Of a stretch of DNA of 64,000 nt, positions 52,274 to 63,829 are shown one piece after another. The number at the start of each line of letters is the position of its first letter. Within the stretch, counting starts at the first letter, position 1. This stretch comes from Marsupella aquatica. Its lineage: Eukaryota > Marchantiophyta. Made by a program: the position numbers and the translations under genes. The stretch lies in the NCBI GenBank assembly GCA_973895155.1, contig OZ316892.1, positions 30,318,001 through 30,382,000 of the forward strand, read 5' to 3'. The notes under the pieces were generated by a model. That model ran no database searches. It was not told the DNA's origin and was given only the letters and a program-made list of their open reading frames with translations.

Positions 52274-53335
52274 TGATACAAATGATTCTACAACGACATT
52301 TCAATGGATTTCAATCTATCATCAAATTTATAAATGATTACTTCTTATCAATAGGTAATCTTAATTTTCATTCCTCATCAACTTCCATATACTCAACAGA
52401 GATCGGTTTTACGTTGAATGATTCACTACAATTCTCTTTTCCCTAGAATCCAAAGCTTTTCTTTATAAATCCATGACTTTATGACATTCATCCATGAACT
52501 TGTGATAAATGTTATGATTCAAGTGCAAATGTGTGGTACAATTCCTCTGGTTCAATCTTCCCTCCTATGCCCAAAACTGGCTTGAGAGAAAGACCCAAAA
52601 CTGGTCAAAGATTAATTTCCAAGAAAAGACAATGAATCATGATCTTGGGAGTCCACTTGTAAGGCTCCCTCAAAAGGTTTAAGATGCCAAAAGGTTTTAG
52701 AAGCCTAAAAACCTTTTCTCATCTAAACTTAGGGTCCTAAAAGGTAAAATAAGTCTAAGACTCTCTATATCTAATTCCTAAAGGTACACTAAACTATGGC
52801 CCTCTATATCCTACTCTATCTAACTCATTGGAAAGCTCAAGAGGTCAGAAAAGAGATAGAAAACGATTTAAGTAACATATGCCAAAACACCTTGGAGAAT
52901 CGGTTTGGGTTATTCTGAAGCTGGTCTTTTGGAACCAAACTGAAATTCTCCTTATAGCCCTTGGAAAGAGCTTTCCAACGCACCAAATATCTCCTCAAAC
53001 CGACATCGGACCGATCCGCAATCGTCCGTCAAAGTTGCTGCCAAAAGTCTAAACCGATTTTCCAACTTCCAAAGCGATTCTTCAGCCGGTCTTTCTGCAA
53101 AGCGATTCTTCTGCTTCCTCCCGGAGCGATTTGTTTCGGATTTCTTTGAAAGCGATTGTTTGTCTGAAACGATTCTTCCTTCCAAACTCAAACTTCTTAG
53201 CTTTCTTCCATAACATTCCTTTGAGGCTTAGAATGGATTAAGGGGTGACAGATAAACCTAAATAAGCTTCAAGTAAGGTTAAAATGTTTTTAAATGGATC
53301 ACATTCACTCCGTAGTTCCTTTTTACCTTTCCACA
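52274..53335 (-). repeat. RT-4 3' LTR (about 1.06 kb)
   Basis: Minus-strand start TGTGGAAAGG at 53335 directly after the polypurine tract; end TTTGTATCA at 52274. The last part (52275-52430) matches 63851-64000 almost perfectly. It is much shorter than the other LTRs here and has no coding frame. It holds repeated AAAGCGATT motifs (53070-53160). Confidence 0.85.
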
Positions 53336-53376
53336 TAACCCCCTCCTCAAATGTGAAGCGACCTCGCGAACACTTG
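53336..53376 (-). promoter_or_regulatory. RT-4 terminal polypurine tract and conserved upstream motif
   Basis: On the minus strand GTTCGCGAGGTCGCTTCACA is followed by TTTGAGGAGGGGGTTA and the LTR. The upstream part matches the RT-2 and RT-3 motifs although in RT-4 it is far from pol. Confidence 0.72.
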
Positions 53377-54137
53377 AGTCGTGGAAAATTCTCTTCTTCA
53401 GATGTACCAGGTCATGATCTCCTCTAGCACCATCATGTTGTAGGGTGGCGTCTTCTTCTTGTTGGAGGATTGGCCAAAGCATAAATGTCCAGTACCAAAT
53501 GCTCAATGTTATTGATGGTCCCATTGAGAGAAAAATGGATAATATGCAGGGTAACATCTTCGCACCAAGTAATGGCAATCCAATTCAAGCCATTCCTTCC
53601 TCTCAAACTCAAGGTCTGAGCTTGAAGAAAAGCTCTTCTCAAAGCAGCAATCCTTATAGAACCAGGAGTTCTATGGCCAGACATGGAGATTTAATGGAGG
53701 AGAGGTCAAAAGTTAGGGAGAATTCACTGAGGAAAAATCAAAAGATGGGTAAGCTAAGGAAAAACAAAGAGAGTTTTAAAGTTAAAAATGAAACGGTTTG
53801 AGGTATTTTGACTCAAAGGATAGAAACGGTTCTGATTTTAATAACTTTTGGAGATTTTTGGGAAATATGGAAAGGAAAAGGTAGTTTCCTGATTAAAAGC
53901 GATTGAGGAACAATAGAGATAGAGTTTTGCAAAGGATCTAAAGTAGGAAGAATAAAACATAAGGGGGAAATTCGCCAACAGAAAACATCTCAATTCAGAG
54001 TCATCAAGTAAGCACAGCTGAAAAAATGTCACAGTTTATAAAGCTCTCCTTCGAATCTCTGTAGTACATCAGGCTCTTTAAACAATGCCCTGAAATGCAT
54101 AAATCTTCTCACAAAATGGCACCATGTACTTCAGGCG

Positions 54138-56596
54138 TCAACTATCGCTTGGTGGCATCTTTCGCTTGAGGACAGCGGGGGGAAATCTCCGGGTCTTCTT
54201 AAGACTTCTGGCCAAAGAGTGGGATTTGAATTGCTTCCGCTTCTCAAGACCGGATCGGCGGACAGGGGGAAAAGAGTCCTCAATGGTCTCCATCTGAATG
54301 ATCTCGGTACTTGGCTCCTCATCCTCTTCTAAAACATCCTCTATTGGAATGTCATTAACTGGAGAAGAATTGCAAGGCTCAACAGAAGGAATCGGTTCAG
54401 ATAAGTCCTGGTCTTCTTCAAACTGAGGCTAAGTAAATTCAGGAGTAACCAATGGAGGATTGAACAACTGATTGTCTTCCACCACCTTAGCAACAAAAAC
54501 ATATTCACGGTCAATCATCGGGGTAGGGCAGGAGTACCGGCGAATTTCCTCTGACAACTCAAACTTTTCATCAGTGAGAAGCAGTATCTGAACTCGGGCG
54601 GATGCAAGAATCGCCCTCTCCAATTTTTTGACACTGAATCCGGAATCACCTCCAATTTGCTGTATCCGGTCAAAGACTGTAGGGCTTTCCTGTTCTCGAA
54701 AAAGCCTTCCAAAAGTACCTGGCTCTCCAAAGTGACAATCGCCCTCCGCTTCTGGATTAGGGAACCAAAATTACATGAACCACTGGAAACGTCTGGTATC
54801 AAGTTGACAGTAGAGCCAGAGTGAATCTCAATGTCACCAGCGACCAAGTTTGAAAGATGCTCATCTAACTTGGCTAGATAGCCACATTGAAACTTAGTAG
54901 CCCACCCTGCAAGGTTTCCAAGGAGTCTGGTAGCTAGAGAAAGATCATCAACCTGCAGGTCTCCAAAAAGTAAGGCAAACGCTAGCAATTCTCGGGCATC
55001 CGTAGTGGATTTACTCCAGACACTATAGATTAGGGTCAATGATACCTTTCTGGTCTTTTCAAAGTCAGGTAAACAATAATAATAACAGACCATGAACTTT
55101 TGAAAATGGTAGTAGCAAAGGAAATTGACCGAGGGTGTAATGAAATGAATTAACCCGTGGGAAAATCGCTCTAAGTCTTGTCTCCCTTCACACGATAATA
55201 CAGTCAAATCATTCCGGATCGGTAAAATGACTGCTTCTGTCTGAGGTCTCTCTTCAAGAATCATTTTGGGTGGAGGAATGGCAGGAAGACGGTGGTCAAC
55301 AAAATCTTGCAATTCGCCTACCACCTTGAATAGTACTTCATACTTCCGGTCCAGAAGTCCTTTCTGATTAGTAATGGCTGTGGCAATCCGGCTCAAACTC
55401 TTCTCATCAGTCTGCCATCCTTCAAAGGTCAATGCCGCAAGTTGGAGTCGTTCTACTGTCGATAGAGCGATTGTTTGAGCTGCTTCTCCGATCTGTACAA
55501 CAGAATGTTGAATTGCTGGCAAAACAGTTCCTTGGACCAATTCTTGAATTTGCTTCTCCAAGCGCTTCGTCTCTGTATCATGGTTCTGCTTCTCTTTATT
55601 AGCAGCAGCAACTTGAACTAGCAATTTGTCAATGTGATCAAGAAGGTCAGTCGAAGGGCAAGAAAAACGATTTGACAAGTCCTCCACAAGTTTAGCATTT
55701 GCGGAATTTGCCTTACAAAACTCCTTTGTAACTGCACGAAATTTTGCTTCAATCAGCGAAATGTCTTCTTTGCCTTCCAGATTCACAAACGGCACTGCTC
55801 CCTCTCTCTTCTTGATCTTTGATGCTCTAGGAGGCGATTTGACTGTCTCTTGTCGTTTCCGCAACACTCGGCCGCCGATCACTTCAGATTTGACGATCGG
55901 TTCAGCACAATCTTCCTCTTCGCTGTCAGTGGCATCCTCAGCTGAAGGCGGATCTTCCATGAGTGACCGATTGGCCAAGGCCTCTTCATATTCTTGGAGT
56001 TCCATAGATGACAGTTTCCCCTCCGATCGATACAGATGATACAACATTGGTGAAATAAAGAAATCCATCCCATCCTTCACCTTTTTGCATCGTAGCTGAA
56101 ACGAGTCCCAAAGAAGACTTGCCCAGTTGACCGGCTTCCCCTTCTCATATGCAGTGATAATCATCGCTGCCAGCTTTCCAGTAATCCTTTTTGGCTTATC
56201 AGGAGTAAGGATGGGCACGATGAAGCGGAAAATCGCCCTAAGCACAGGATCACAAGCAGAATCGGGCGTGAAACCTTCCTTTGTAAACGCACTCAAAAAT
56301 CGATCCTTGCAAATGTCATGGAAGAGACGGGAAGATGTAAAATCCTCAGGGGTGAGACCTAAAGATGAAATGACATAGCAGTCCGCTACTGCCTTCAGAC
56401 TGAATGCTGTATAATCCGACCTGGGGCTCAACCCTTTTGAGGTCCTATTCCGCAGCCGAATTTCATCCACCAAACTTGCGCTACTAATCACCCAAAGGAA
56501 ATCCGCAAGCGATTCTATTCCCACTTTCCGATAGTTGTCTACATTCGCCACGATCTCTGAATCAGGTGGCATCAAAACCATCTTTGCCTTTCCCAT
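54138..56596 (-). pseudogene. RT-4 accessory gene (X1/X2-related), after pol
   Basis: From ATG 56596 a frame of nearly 700 codons runs to 54515. Homology to X2 then continues in the -1 frame from an A6 run near 54640, through an in-frame TAG at 54429-54431, to a stop at 54138. The N-terminal domain has FIVPILTPDKP and VNWASLLW, like X1/X2. The middle is a coiled coil (about residues 270-440). The C-terminal domain has LLFGDLQVDD and LLGNLAGWATKF. The tail is strongly basic (several KR and RK pairs), as in a nuclear or nucleic-acid-binding protein. The position after pol is where Athila elements carry env-like genes, but I see no signal peptide or membrane segment. A short frame at 56638-56862 may be an upstream part in another frame. 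Confidence 0.75.
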
Positions 56597-57055
56597 CGCG
56601 CTCCCCAATCTTGGATCAAGAAAATTCTCATCTATTGTTAAAAGCCTCCCTTCGATGGATCAGATTGCTTCCACTCCCAAGAAGAAAATGTTTGCTCACA
56701 GTACTCTGCCATTGCCTTCAAGAATCGCTTGACGTTCCTTCGATAGCAATGATAAATTCTGGACCTGAATAGTCCCTCCTCTTCTCTTGATTCCCTCAAA
56801 GCACCAAGGCTCGTACTTTCTTGGCGTCTCAGTACTTGATTGCTTCGTTCAACTTCTGGCATATAAATCTCTTAAATTGTTTTACCATTTTTACTAGGGT
56901 TTCTTTTCCTCTTTGGTTTGAGCTTTCCATGTTACTAAACCTAAACATTCCTAGATAGGGGACTTAAAAATTTTCATTTTTTTAATTTTTATTTTAAAAA
57001 CTATTCTATTCAGTACTTCTACCTTGCTAATCCTTATAAGATACAACTTCATATA

Positions 57056-57090
57056 CCACCCCCTCCTCATAATTGGAGTGGCCACGCGAC
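57056..57090 (-). promoter_or_regulatory. Internal polypurine tract of RT-4
   Basis: TGAGGAGGGGGTGG on the minus strand, right after the pol stop. It shares 12 consecutive bases with the terminal tract, and the 20 bases before it also resemble the terminal copy (TCGCG...GG...CT.CA). It may be a second plus-strand primer or a relic of a duplication. 56597-57055 otherwise holds no supported gene. Confidence 0.6.
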
Positions 57091-57091
57091 A

Positions 57092-59987
57092 TTAATCTAA
57101 ACTCTGGGAGGTATATTTTTTGACTCTATGACCATTGACTCTAGTGGGTAATAGGTCTCCAGCAGTGGTGGCAAGTTGGAGACTACCATTAGCCCAAACA
57201 TTTTTAACTAAATAGGGTCCACCCCACCTAGTGTGGAGTTTCCCTGGAAATTTTAAATAACGGTTGTCATAAAGTAAAACTAAATCTCCAGCTTCAATAG
57301 GGGTCGGCTTCAGTTTCTTATCATAATTCACTTTCCGATTCTGTTGCTGAGTATGAGTGTGTGAGTGCATAGAGGCGATTTTCCTCTAAATGCTCCAACT
57401 CTACCAATCTAAGGAGCTGACTTTCCTCAGGAGGTAATCTTCTGTCATCTAATACCCGTGCAGTAGGTATACTAAATTCTATAGGAACAATGGAGTCCAT
57501 ACCATAAACCATATAAAAGGGAGTGCGTTTGGTTGTGATCTTTTGTGCTGTCCTATAAGCCCAAAGTGCAGACGGAAGCTTCATATCCCAATCACTCTTG
57601 TGTGCTGAAACGATTTTTGTGAGAATCTTACAAATAATGCCATTTGCTCTCTCCGTCAAACCGTTTGCTTTAGGATTATAGGGTGTTGTTTTTCTGTGCT
57701 TAATCAGGTAGGTGTTTGTGAGAAGTTCCATGGTGCTGTTGAGGAAGTGTGTGCCTCTATCACTGACCAACTCTAAAGGGCAACCATATCTAGTGATAAT
57801 ATTATCAAAAAGAAAAAGTGATGTGACGGCGGCATCATCTCTTCTCACTGCCTCGGCTTCCACCCATTTAGTGGCGTAATCTGTTGCAACAATGATGTAG
57901 CGATTTCTCCTCCTTTGTGTCACTGGTTGGATAGGACCCACAAAATCTATCCCCCACTTCTCAAATGGAGCCAAAGGCATGATAGGTATTAAGGGCCATC
58001 TCCCACTCAGCAGAGGTTTTCCCATCCTTTGGCATGGATCACATCCCTTGATAAACTGGAAAACATCCCTATGCATAGAGGGCCACCAGTAGCCCGCATC
58101 TCTAATTTTAGCAATTGTAGTCGCAACAGCAAAATGCCCTCCAGAATTCCCTTCATGTAAAGCACTTATCACCCAGGGGATTTCATGCCGCTCCAAACAC
58201 CTCTTGAGTTTAAGATCAGGCATGGCTTTGTGTAACACACCTTGAATGAGAGTATAAGGCCCTGCCTTATACACAAAAACCGCTTGTTGCTCTGCATTCA
58301 TTGGCTCTGGTGGTCGTCCCGTCAGAAGGTAAGTCACAATATCAGCATAAAGCGATTGTTCTCCCTCGATGTGAAACAGCTCCTCATCAGGAAAATGATC
58401 TGGTACCGCTTCCTTGCCATCTTCTCCCTCCAACCGAGATAAGTAGTCTGCATTGACGTGACTCTTGCCTGCTCGTACTTCCACTTTGAATTGGAATTCT
58501 TGCAAAAGCAGGACCCACCTTGCAATTCGGCCCGACAGGTCCACCTTGTTGAACAGATATTTCAACAAATGATGGTCCGTATGAAACACAGTGTCATAGC
58601 CAAGGAGGTAGTGTCTGAACTTTTTGCAGGCAAAGACCATGCCTAAGGCCTCTCTCTCCGTGGTGGAGTAATTTCTCTCTGCACTATTCAACTGGCGACT
58701 AGCAAAATAAATTGGATGGCTCTTATCATGCTCATCCTTTTGACTTAGTTCTAAGCCTATACAAAACTTGGAGGTATCTACAAAAACATGAAAAACTTTT
58801 TCCCAATCGGGCGGGATAAGGACAGGAGCGACTGTTAACTTATATTTGAGGGTAATGAAGGCATTTTCCCTAGCATCACTCCACTCATAAGGAGCATCCT
58901 TCTTGAGGAGTTGAGTAAGAGGTGTGGCAAGGACGGAGTAGCCCTCTATAAACCGACGGTAATAACCCACATACCCTAGGAAACCCCTTAGCTCACGCAA
59001 GTTAGTGGGAACTTCTAAGGCAAGGATTACCGCGACTTTATCATGATCCACAACAATGCCACTCTGGGATATCTTATGCCCAAGCAAAATTCCCTCCTTC
59101 ATGCCAAAATAGCACTTCTCAGGGTGTAAACATAGCCCTGCCTCCCGACACTTGGCAAATGTTTTCTTCAAATACTCTAAATGGTCTTTCTTCTGCCCAT
59201 AGACACAAAAATCATCTATAAAAATCTCTAAAAAATCCCGCAAGTATTCCTGGAAAATAACAGTCATTAGTCTTTGAAAAGTAGCGGGGGCATTGCACAA
59301 ACCGAAAGGCATTCTAGAAAAAGCATAAGTACCCCAATCGGTTGTGAATGTGGTCTTGGACTGATCTGATTTCCTAATAAATACCTGGTTATAACCTGAA
59401 AATCCATCTAGGAAACTATACATCTCATGACCAGCAACCTGATCTAGGATAGTATCAGTAAAAGGTAAAGGATGGAAATCTTTTCTAGTAGCGGCATTTA
59501 ATTTTCTATAATCTTGACATACCCTAATCTTAACCTTTCCATCTGGTCCAGGCTTCTTAGGAACTATCACTATTGGTGAGACCCACTCACTACTTAAGAC
59601 AGGATAAATGAAACCAGCCTCAAGCAACTTATCTAATTCGGTTTTAACCATAAGAGAGTACTTAGGATTCAGTCTATACTGACGTTGCCTAATAGGAATT
59701 GCCCCTTCTACCACATCTATCCTATGTTCACCTAAGGTAGTGGAAATGCCTTTAAGGTCATGGTGGCTCCATGCAAAAACATCTTTATATTCTTCTAGTA
59801 GCTTCTTATATTTTTGCTTAGATATGTCATCTAACGCTCTTCCTACATTGAAGGTTTTATCGGTTTCTAATTCAATTTTAACATATTGGGTTTTCTTAAC
59901 CATACCCTCAGTCATACTAGCTGATTCCTCAAAGTAAGCAGTACTCTTCCCTAGGGCTACCTCCCCTTCCTTAGGTTTCTGTAATTG
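57092..59987 (-). pseudogene. pol: RT-4 pol: RT, RNase H, integrase with one late frameshift
   Basis: The frame is open directly after the TAG at 59988-59990 and in the same phase as the protease. RT has DYRKLNAATRKDFHPLPF, FGLCNAPATFQ and the catalytic FIDDFCVYG. RNase H has VDTSKFCIG, TEREAL and TDHHLLKYL. The integrase has the zinc finger HEGNSGGHF...CDPCQRMG and the core GIDFVGP, SDRGTHF and LTERANG. Near 57350, in a GTGT/CTCA-rich stretch, the frame shifts. The last 90 codons (GDLVLLYDNRYLKFPGKLHTRW) are read in another phase. All catalytic residues are present, so only the integrase C-terminus is cut off. Confidence 0.88.
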
Positions 59988-59990
59988 CTA
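59982..59990 (-). promoter_or_regulatory. Possible stop-codon readthrough site between protease and RT
   Basis: The minus strand reads TAG CAA TTA, the nonanucleotide context known from tobacco mosaic virus for efficient readthrough. Protease ends at this TAG and pol continues in the same frame. The alternative is a plain CAG-to-TAG mutation. Confidence 0.45.
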
Positions 59991-61940
59991 TTCTTCCCAA
60001 TCCGATTCTTCCATCTCCTCAATCGGTTTCGGTTCCAGAAGAGGTGAAAGAATCGCTTTAGGTGTAAAAATCGGTTTAGGTGCAAGAATCAAAGTAGGAT
60101 TGGAAGAGGGAATTTCAGACCCTTCTGGAGAATTTGTCTCGTGGACTTGCCTGACCTCTTCATCTTCACCGGTTGAGTAGGTGTAGACCTCCAAGTATCG
60201 AACATCCTCCTCAAACTTAAAATCCTCCTCTTGGAGCTTCATCATCTCATCTACCCATCTTGATTCCACTGTCGAGGTACTATCATCCGAAGTGTATCCC
60301 GGATCGAACGACATGGTCTCACCGAGATGCTGCACTTTATCCCAAGACAAGATAACTTTGGGGTGCCCAAACGAAAAGGTTTTGTTTGCCCAATTCACCT
60401 TGACTTTGGCCTTATAGAGCCATGGTCTACCTAAAAGGATAGGGAAAGTAGATGGTGTAGGGGGGTCAATTATCAAAAAATTTAAGACAAAAGGTAACCC
60501 TCCTATGATAACCTCTATGTTTCCTAATTTTCCTAAAGGAAAGACCCTAGATTGGTCTGCCATTCTAAGAACACGAGGAGTTGCTTCAAACTTACTAAAT
60601 CCTAATGATCTTGCTGTTTGTGCTATCATTATATTGACTCCAGACCCACCATCAATAGGTACACTCCTAATAAGGCATCCATCAATTTGTAATTCTACAT
60701 CCGGGGCTCCAAAATCCTCTATCTCAGTAAAATTCACAGACACCGGGGGCATCTTATACTTCCTACGCCTACTACTTAAAAGAGGTTTAAGTTGCTTCCT
60801 ATACAATGCATTATCCCTCAACAACTCTCCAAAGGTAACATTAGCTGGAGTACTAGCCACATCTTTAACTATATTATATCCTAACTTCTCATCTACTCTA
60901 ACACCCTCAAATTTTGATCCATCTTGAAAGGTGACTTGTTTAAACGGCACTTGCTCCTTAGAAGTCTGATTCGTGACTTCTTTCTCAATGTACTCTTGAG
61001 CTTCTGAAGATATGTCACGGATAAAGTACTTAGGGTCATACCTGTCATATGCTGGGTCTAATTCCTTGGGAAGTCCCTCCTTCTGCTTACCTCCAAGCGG
61101 TTGTTCATTCGCTCTAGCCTTCTTTGCATGCTTCTGAGGAAACGCAATTGGTCCGTTGGAAGAATCGCTTTTTGGCAAAGCGATTGGTGCGGCTGACGAA
61201 TTGCTTTGGGTATTCTTGAGCAGCTCTTTCCTTTTGGCACTTCGGGTTGTGGTCCGATATACTGGAATTGATTCCTCCGGGTTCACCTTCTCCTCAGTTA
61301 TGAGGTGTGTGTCTTCCAGAAATATCATCCGGACTTCTGCCGTTTCTCCCTTCTCCGGATCCTTCACATACTTCACCATCAACTTTGGCTGCACCGGTTT
61401 GGGGCATTCGATTGGGAGATGGCCCTCGTCTCCACAGTTCCCACATATAGGGGTATATGCATAAGGAGCCTTTGGGTAAGGGCACTCAGGTGCATAATGT
61501 CCCGCTACTCCACAATTGTAGCAGGTCCCAGGGATTCTCTGTGTACGAGGTGGATAGCCTCCGGGTGGTTCCATTGGAGGTTTGACAGGAGGTCTCATTG
61601 TCATGGGCCTAGGCATCATACTTCCTCCCATACCCCGACCCATTGGTGGTCTTGGTGGTCCCATTGGTCTTCTCATAGGCGGGGGATTATTGACCATGTA
61701 CCAGTCAATCTCGTCTTGTTCTTCTGCATAGTAGGCTGGTTCGTCCCATTCTTCCGCAATGTATTGAGCTTGCCTCCCCATGTGTGGACACTCCACTGGA
61801 TAGTGGCCTCTTTCTCCACATCTAGCGCACCAAACATTTGGTCGGTTTATCGGAGCAGGCCTCCTCTTTGGGCGATTGTCTGCCAAATTAACTGAAAGTT
61901 TATCAAATTTTCCACTCAACTCATCAATCGTTTTTTCACA
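59988..61940 (-). CDS. RT-4 gag C-terminal part with zinc knuckles and protease
   Basis: About 645 codons, reached from gag by a -1 shift around an A6 run near 61935. Three CCHC knuckles are present: CARCGERGHYPVEC, CYNCGVAGHYAPEC and CGNCGDEGHLPIEC, with a Met/Pro/Arg-rich stretch between the first and second. The retropepsin-like domain has IDGGSGVNIM and ILLGRPWLY. The acidic C-terminus ends at the TAG discussed separately. The knuckles bind RNA, and the protease would cut the polyprotein. In RT-3 this part is in the same frame as the Gag core, so the shift here is either a site of programmed frameshifting or a recent indel. Confidence 0.82.
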   Translation of the reverse strand, partial: CEKTIDELSGKFDKLSVNLADNRPKRRPAPINRPNVWCARCGERGHYPVECPHMGRQAQYIAEEWDEPAYYAEEQDEIDWYMVNNPPPMRRPMGPPRPPMGRGMGGSMMPRPMTMRPPVKPPMEPPGGYPPRTQRIPGTCYNCGVAGHYAPECPYPKAPYAYTPICGNCGDEGHLPIECPKPVQPKLMVKYVKDPEKGETAEVRMIFLEDTHLITEEKVNPEESIPVYRTTTRSAKRKELLKNTQSNSSAAPIALPKSDSSNGPIAFPQKHAKKARANEQPLGGKQKEGLPKELDPAYDRYDPKYFIRDISSEAQEYIEKEVTNQTSKEQVPFKQVTFQDGSKFEGVRVDEKLGYNIVKDVASTPANVTFGELLRDNALYRKQLKPLLSSRRRKYKMPPVSVNFTEIEDFGAPDVELQIDGCLIRSVPIDGGSGVNIMIAQTARSLGFSKFEATPRVLRMADQSRVFPLGKLGNIEVIIGGLPFVLNFLIIDPPTPSTFPILLGRPWLYKAKVKVNWANKTFSFGHPKVILSWDKVQHLGETMSFDPGYTSDDSTSTVESRWVDEMMKLQEEDFKFEEDVRYLEVYTYSTGEDEEVRQVHETNSPEGSEIPSSNPTLILAPKPIFTPKAILSPLLEPKPIEEMEESDWEE

Positions 61941-63160
61941 CCTGTAAGGGACTTGAGCGCATTATTAGTTGGCTGATATACTTTTCCCCTGTCTCTACGA
62001 TGGCGGGTGGACTCATCATCAGATGAGGATGATGAAGAGGAGGAAGAGGAGGAAGAGGAAGAACTAGACTCTGACGATGAGGAGGAGGTACTAGAAGAAC
62101 TTATTTCTTTCTTTTTACCTCCTGACCTTTTCTTCCTCCGCTTTCTTTTCTCTCTCTCCTTTTCTTTCTTCTCCTCTTTTTTCAATTCTTTTCTCTGAGA
62201 CATCTCAGTATCTTCAAACTCTTGTGCCGCTTCAATCGCTTCTCCTAAATTGGCAGGGTGTGATCTCCTAACGTATCTATTCATCTCTCTAGGCAATCCT
62301 CCTGTGAAATACTCGGTTTGCATCTCATCACTAGGCAGAGGTCTAATCTTAAGAATTAATTTCCTAACATTCTGAGAATAAGTTCTCAATGTGTCTTTTT
62401 TTCTCATGCGAATTCTCCTAAGTCTAGCTAACACTCTAGAAGTGGCTCCTGCTTCTCTTAATTCTTTCCTAAAAGCATTTTGTAAATCAGGCGAGATACC
62501 CTGAATAGCTGGGGTAAGGGATAGAGTATACCATTTATGTGCTTCATTTTTCATGAGTCCTTCAAAAATCCGCAAGAGATCTGGATCCGCATTTTCCTTG
62601 TTGGTTTTGGCTGTTGACAAAAATTCTCCCAGCCAATCATCTGGATCTTGGCCTCTTCCCTTGAAAACCGTATATTTCAGCCTTGTGGAGGATGTCATGA
62701 TGGAAGGAGGACGGGCACTAGAGGACCCAGGAGATAATGAAACAAACGATTTCTTTACTACCTTAATTGGCGCAAGTAGAGATCCTTTAGAGATTAAGTT
62801 TCCTATCAATTGATTAGCCCTTTCTCCCTCAAGTGCACCTTGAGTCACCAAATCTTCTAAATGTTGAACCTTTTCGGCAACAGTAGGTGATTCTGGTACC
62901 ATAGATTGTTCCCTCTCTTCAAAATCACTAAGACTATTTAAATTATCCACATCTTCCTCAATGTACCTCTCACTTCTATGTCTTGTAAGATCAACATATG
63001 GCACTGGCTTAGTCTTTGTGATTCTAGTCTTACCTCTATCGTTTGAGTTCGATCTTGACCTTCCGTCGGAAGATCCCTCCTCAGATGGGGTCAATTTCTT
63101 TTGTTCTCGATTGTTATATCTCTTTTCTCGTTCAGAAAGGTTAGTAATGTCCCTACTCAT
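61916..63160 (-). CDS. gag: RT-4 gag core
   Basis: 414 codons from ATG 63160. The N-terminal part is charged. The Gag core spans about residues 160-310, with YTVFKGRGQDPDDWLGEF and LPSDEMQTEYFTGGLPREMN. A long Lys/Glu/Arg region and a run of about 20 Ser (62030-62100) follow, then an Asp/Glu/Arg patch. The frame ends at TGA just past an A6 run, with zinc knuckles following in the -1 frame. The core matches RT-3 Gag in the G-R-G-x-D-P-D-x-W-L motif. Confidence 0.85.
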   Translation of the reverse strand: MSRDITNLSEREKRYNNREQKKLTPSEEGSSDGRSRSNSNDRGKTRITKTKPVPYVDLTRHRSERYIEEDVDNLNSLSDFEEREQSMVPESPTVAEKVQHLEDLVTQGALEGERANQLIGNLISKGSLLAPIKVVKKSFVSLSPGSSSARPPSIMTSSTRLKYTVFKGRGQDPDDWLGEFLSTAKTNKENADPDLLRIFEGLMKNEAHKWYTLSLTPAIQGISPDLQNAFRKELREAGATSRVLARLRRIRMRKKDTLRTYSQNVRKLILKIRPLPSDEMQTEYFTGGLPREMNRYVRRSHPANLGEAIEAAQEFEDTEMSQRKELKKEEKKEKEREKRKRRKKRSGGKKKEISSSSTSSSSSESSSSSSSSSSSSSSSSDDESTRHRRDRGKVYQPTNNALKSLTGVKKRLMS

Positions 63161-63429
63161 GAAATCTTTGCATATGAACTAAAGAGTCTTGCCATATCCC
63201 AAAATTCTAAAACAAAGGAAGCAATCTTTCTCCCCAACCGATTAATTCATTGGAAGCAAGAAACAAAAATACAGAAACAAAAAATGATATATCTGTCGGA
63301 ACCGATTGTCACCAAGATTTCGCCATTAATTTTTCCAAGAATCGGTTTCTCTCTTTACTTTTCTAGCCTAACTAAAATTAAAAAATGATAATGGAAAAGA
63401 TTTACTTCCCTTAAGGCCAATAGGTCCAT

Positions 63430-63639
63430 TCAATTCAGAGGTGGTAATGGAGATCCTTTGCTAGCAGGTGATTTTACTTTTCTAAGTGATTTCTTGGCCT
63501 TCCCCCTGACTTCCTTTTTTGCTATCTCCATTTTTGCCTCTTCTTTCAGTAACTTAACCAACGCTGAAGGAGCATTGTCTATTGAGAAAGGTTTTACTTT
63601 AAATGTAAAAGGAGAGCCAAAGAGCATTGAATTGTCCAT
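63430..63639 (-). CDS. Small leader frame upstream of RT-4 gag
   Basis: A 69-codon frame from ATG 63639, about 190 nt after the primer-binding site. The product would be Lys-rich in its second half, with Ser/Pro at the end. I do not recognise it. It may be only an upstream open frame in the leader or a remnant of an earlier gag start. The rest of the leader (63161-63829) shows nothing else. Confidence 0.25.
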   Translation of the reverse strand: MDNSMLFGSPFTFKVKPFSIDNAPSALVKLLKEEAKMEIAKKEVRGKAKKSLRKVKSPASKGSPLPPLN

Positions 63640-63829
63640 ACTTACAAAGTATATGTTCCTTCAGGAATCAATCCGATTGTCCACCTGCTGAATCCTCCTC
63701 TTGTCGTGAATTATCTTTCTTGGCCTTACACAATTTGTTTATCGTATCAAAATCGATTGTCTGTCTGTACTTCAATCTTTATTTCGGCCAATTCTCTTGG
63801 CCTCCTTCATAAATCGCTTTTGATTTATT

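Noticed and set aside
54138-56596. Envelope gene in RT-4
   Set aside because: The position after pol fits, but there is no signal peptide, transmembrane helix or cysteine pattern, and the homology is to the X1/X2 protein.
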